Origin: CAWJNF01 sp963844235
GTDB lineage: Bacteria; Actinomycetota; Thermoleophilia; Gaiellales; Gaiellaceae
NCBI GenBank assembly: GCA_963844235.1
Contig: CAWJNF010000006.1
Location: 124,001 to 188,000 of the forward strand
DNA length: 64,000 nt
Direction: 5' to 3'
Position numbers and translations under genes: made by a program. The notes below the pieces were generated by a model. That model was not told the DNA's origin. It searched no databases and saw nothing but the letters and a program-made list of their open reading frames with translations. This document shows, in pieces, positions 61,400 to 64,000 of this stretch; the first letter of the stretch is position 1; every line of letters starts with the position of its first letter.

Positions 61400-62545
61400 A
61401 GGACTCCTTTGGCCGGGATCGTCCCGGCCCGGATCGACTCGATCTGCTCGTCCGTGAACGGCGGGCCGAGCAGGGCGGGATCCTGCTGCTCGCAGCGGAA
61501 GAGCGCGGCGATGTAGCGCATCCGGTACTGCAGATTCGCCCAGTCCGGGACGCCGTCGCTCGCTGACTCGAGCGGCGTGACCAGCGCGAGGAGGTCGGCG
61601 TTGTCGAGATGCTCGAGCGCGGCGGGAATGGGCAGGTGGAGATCCCGACCGAGCGGCAGGACGCGCGCCGGCGGAAGCGTGATCGACATGAGATGCTCGG
61701 TGACGACCTCCTCGGAGACGCGCGCGGCCTCCCCGGCGATCGCTCCCACCAGCGCGTCGTAGCGTCGGCGAATCCACGGAAGGAAGCGGAGGACGCGAGA
61801 CAGGAACGGCAACTCGTCGATCAGCGAGGCTCTTGACGAGGCGCTGCAGGTCGTCGAGCGAGTCGACGCCGGCATCGATCGCCGCCTTGATCTCCGGCTG
61901 CAGCCGGGTCTGCTCGTGGAAGCCGACCTTCAGGTTCGCGAGCAGCACGAGCTGCGCGGCCCGCACGTAGTCCGTGGTGAAGCGCGCACCGTAGTAGGCG
62001 CGGAACGCATCGGCGAGGAGCTGTTGACCGTCGGGAGGCGGGCCCGGGCGAAGGCCGGCGCAGAACGCGTCCAGGACGGACGGATCCGCGCGGCGACCGC
62101 TCGCGATCACCGGCAGGAAGCGGGCGAACTCCCGGGCGATCTCCTCGTAGACCTTCTTGTTCCCGCGCGAGACGGCGTCCGCTGCGCGGCGAAAGGGCTC
62201 GACCGCTGCGAGGTGGTCTGCGATCGCCCGTCTGTGGTCGGTCGCAGAGCCTCCCACGAGCTCGATCAGCCGCTCGATCGGCTCGAGCAGGCGTGTCGAT
62301 TCCTCGAGCCGATGCCGGGCGATCTGGGTCAGGTCCTCGTTACGGATCGTCACGCCGGCCTGCTTGGAGGCCCAGGTCGCGAACGTGCACCAGCTGGCGT
62401 TGACCGGCATGAACGCCGCCACAGCCGCGGAGAGATCCGAGTAGCTGAGCGTGATCTGGAGGTTTCGCAGGATCGGCTGCGTACCCGCCGCGATCGTCTC
62501 GACGTCCTCGACGGTCGGAACCGGAGCTGGAGCCGGGCTCGCCAC
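61396..62545 (-). CDS. Unrecognised protein, frameshifted
   Basis: A protein of about 382 residues without a recognised family. It is mostly alpha-helical in appearance, with SWCTFATWASKQAGVTIRNE near the N-terminus and SITLPPARVLPLGRDLHLPI in the C-terminal part. The frame breaks at about 61830-61834: after DDLQRLVKS the chain continues as SLIDELPFLSRVL in the +1 frame. No signal peptide or membrane helix is evident. The GTG at 62545 follows the upstream gene stop closely, so both belong to one operon. Confidence 0.65.
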
Positions 62546-62546
62546 G

Positions 62547-63281
62547 CTATCCGGGCTCGAAGTCGAGCTGCTGCTGCGCCAGGCCGACGACAAGGCCGAC
62601 CCAGAGGTCGTCCTCGGCCGGGTCGATGGTCATCGGCTCGGCCAGCAGCGCGGTCAGAGCGGCCGTCGCCAAGGGGAACTCGTCCGCTCCCGCATCCGCG
62701 AGCCGGCCGAGCGCGCGCCGCATGCCACGGCGGCGCTCGTCCGTCGCCAGCACTCGGGCGAGCCACGCCTCCGTCTCCTCGCGAAGGAAGCGCGAGACGG
62801 CGTCCGTCACCTCACCGTGGTCGAGCTCGAGCACCGGGATGGCGGCTGCGGCCACCGAGAGTGCGCGAGCGCGATGCTCGCCGGGATTCGCGCGCGTCAG
62901 CTCGTCCTCGAGCAGCGCCATCTGGTCGTAGCCGCGGCGGGCACGCGCCCAGAGCTCGACGGCCGCTCGGGCGACGAGCGCGAGCGCCACCGCGTTCTGC
63001 TCGGGCGGGCTCGCCAGCGCGCTCTCGGCGGCGTCGATCGCCTCGAGCCGGGCCACGTAACGTGCTCGTAGGCGGCCGAGGCCCTCGCGGACCTCGGCGG
63101 CCCGGTCGTCGCTCCAGACAGCAGTCGCGGCCTGTCTAGCCGCCGACTCGACCTCCTCGCGCGGCCCGCCGGTCGTCAGCCTGTCCGCGACGAGCGCGAT
63201 CGCCGCTCCGCCCGTGGCGACGTCGACCGCGATGCCGAGGTCGTCCAGGATCTCGTCGAGCGAGACGTCTTCGCCCGCCAC
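62547..63281 (-). CDS. Unrecognised helical protein
   Basis: The 244-residue acidic protein consists mostly of Ala-, Leu- and Glu-rich helices (for example AIDAAESALASPPEQNAVAL and LARVLATDERRRGMRR). No conserved catalytic motif is seen. It lies 1 nt before the frameshifted unknown gene and shares its operon. A scaffold or partner role for that protein is only a guess. Confidence 0.6.
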   Translation of the reverse strand: MAGEDVSLDEILDDLGIAVDVATGGAAIALVADRLTTGGPREEVESAARQAATAVWSDDRAAEVREGLGRLRARYVARLEAIDAAESALASPPEQNAVALALVARAAVELWARARRGYDQMALLEDELTRANPGEHRARALSVAAAAIPVLELDHGEVTDAVSRFLREETEAWLARVLATDERRRGMRRALGRLADAGADEFPLATAALTALLAEPMTIDPAEDDLWVGLVVGLAQQQLDFEPG

Positions 63282-63402
63282 GCCACGATCCTAGTCGCGC
63301 TCGCCGACGCCCCGGCCCTTCCCGGCCGCGTTCAGCTTCAGCACCGAAGTCGGATTCGGCGTGGAGGCCGATCGGGCAAGCGAGCGTGGTAGCGTCGGAA
63401 CG

Positions 63403-64000
63403 ATGACCGACACGCGCGTGTTCCCCTCGGCCCGCCGGTCGCTCGATGGGCTGACGGAGGCCGAGGCCGCGCGGCTGATCGCCGAGCGTGGCGAGGTCGA
63501 GCCGACTCCCACGAGCCGGTCGCTCGCGAGCATCGTGCGAGCGAACGTCCTCACGGTCTTCAACCTCATCCTCGTCTCGTTCGGGGTGCTGACGTTCGCC
63601 TTCGGGCACTGGGAGGACGCGCTCTTCCTCGCGATCCTCGTCGCGAACTCCGGGATCGGCATCTACCAGGAGTGGCGGGCGAAACAGGCGCTCGACCGGC
63701 TCGCGGCGCTCGTCGCGCCCCATGCCACGGTCGTCCGCGAGGGACGGCAGCGGCAGGTAGGGGTCGAGGAGGTCGTCGAGGGAGACCTGATCCGGGTCGA
63801 GTCGGGCGATCAGCTCGTCGCGGACGGCAGTCTCGAGCAGGCGGACGGTCTCTCGCTCGACGAGTCGATCCTCACCGGCGAGTCACACGCCGTGGCGAGG
63901 TTCGCCGGCGACGAGGTGCGCTCCGGGTCGTTCGCCGCGGAGGGGTCGGGACTGTACACCGTGACGGCCGTCGGGAAGGCGAGCTACGCGGAGAAGGTGG
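63403..64000 (+). CDS. P-type cation-transporting ATPase, N-terminal part (runs off window)
   Basis: The visible 199 residues contain the N-terminal cytosolic segment (LDGLTEAEAARLIAERGEVE), a first pair of membrane helices (about residues 46-90) and the actuator domain with LTGESHAV (TGES motif) and AEGSGLYTVTAVG. The Asp-Lys-Thr-Gly phosphorylation site lies beyond the window. The layout resembles P2-type or CtpE-like Ca2+/cation ATPases. TAGCGT lies exactly 7 nt before the ATG, so the mRNA is probably leaderless. Confidence 0.92.
   Translation, partial: MTDTRVFPSARRSLDGLTEAEAARLIAERGEVEPTPTSRSLASIVRANVLTVFNLILVSFGVLTFAFGHWEDALFLAILVANSGIGIYQEWRAKQALDRLAALVAPHATVVREGRQRQVGVEEVVEGDLIRVESGDQLVADGSLEQADGLSLDESILTGESHAVARFAGDEVRSGSFAAEGSGLYTVTAVGKASYAEKV

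Overview
The window is a dense, high-GC bacterial chromosome segment with gene overlaps of the ATGA/GTGA type, many GTG and TTG starts and several leaderless promoters. It carries an A2-type heme-copper oxidase, split type II fatty acid synthesis genes, SufR-SufBCD, a LigD with the order phosphoesterase-ligase-polymerase, and a very large PAS/GAF/PP2C sensor. Together these suggest an actinobacterium of the Thermoleophilia kind (Gaiellales/Solirubrobacterales); this is inferred from gene content, since no rRNA is present. Five genes each contain exactly one net +1 frameshift, so the sequence may be a draft or metagenome assembly with single-base insertion errors.

1-10.2 kb is a regulated cluster centred on the pyrimidine half of thiamine. 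It has two TenA-type thiaminase II/aminopyrimidine hydrolases, a ThiXYZ-like ABC transporter, an M20 deacylase of the kind that deformylates formylaminopyrimidine, a TRZ/ATZ-type deaminase, a GntR/FCD regulator, a histone-deacetylase-fold amidohydrolase, an M29/NicX-like metalloprotein and part of a zinc alcohol dehydrogenase. Four near-identical GTATCTNATAT motifs precede its transcription units, two of them 6-7 nt from a start codon. No ThiD, ThiE or ThiC gene lies in the cluster, so salvage and degradation of the pyrimidine are both possible.

10.2-24 kb holds a split TSUP transporter, trehalose-6-phosphate phosphatase, a Nudix hydrolase, a polX-decarboxylase-ybjQ operon, polyprenol-phosphate mannosyltransferase, thioredoxin, a 1899-residue PAS/GAF sensor that joins a PP2C phosphatase to an anti-sigma-kinase-like ATPase, and ThiL. 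Between thiL and the mrfA-type helicase is a 230-bp non-coding element with a long terminal stem, a candidate structured RNA.

24-41 kb has helicase mrfA, a LOG-like protein, NDH-2, LigD, accA-accD, a ureohydrolase with an altered metal site, GNAT and HAD genes, and a sigma factor-fabZ-fabH-fabD-fabG-fabF operon. Its FabH has serine in place of the catalytic cysteine, and no acpP lies between the fab genes. 40-48 kb has birA, an NfeD protease with its stomatin partner, galT, an AtzG-like/amidase pair, a quinone oxidoreductase and an MFS transporter. 48-56.5 kb has ctaCDE, a USP-like membrane protein, a diheme cytochrome c, a TPR protein, another TRZ/ATZ amidohydrolase and tatC-tatA. 56.6-64 kb has sufR divergent from sufC-sufB-(VOC)-sufD, two unknown genes and the start of a P-type ATPase.

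Across the window, at least 12 copies of a palindromic element of about 26 bp (core GGGCCGGAT-CTC-ATCCGGCCC) sit at gene 3' ends. In several genes the element supplies the stop codon, and its stem shows compensatory changes.
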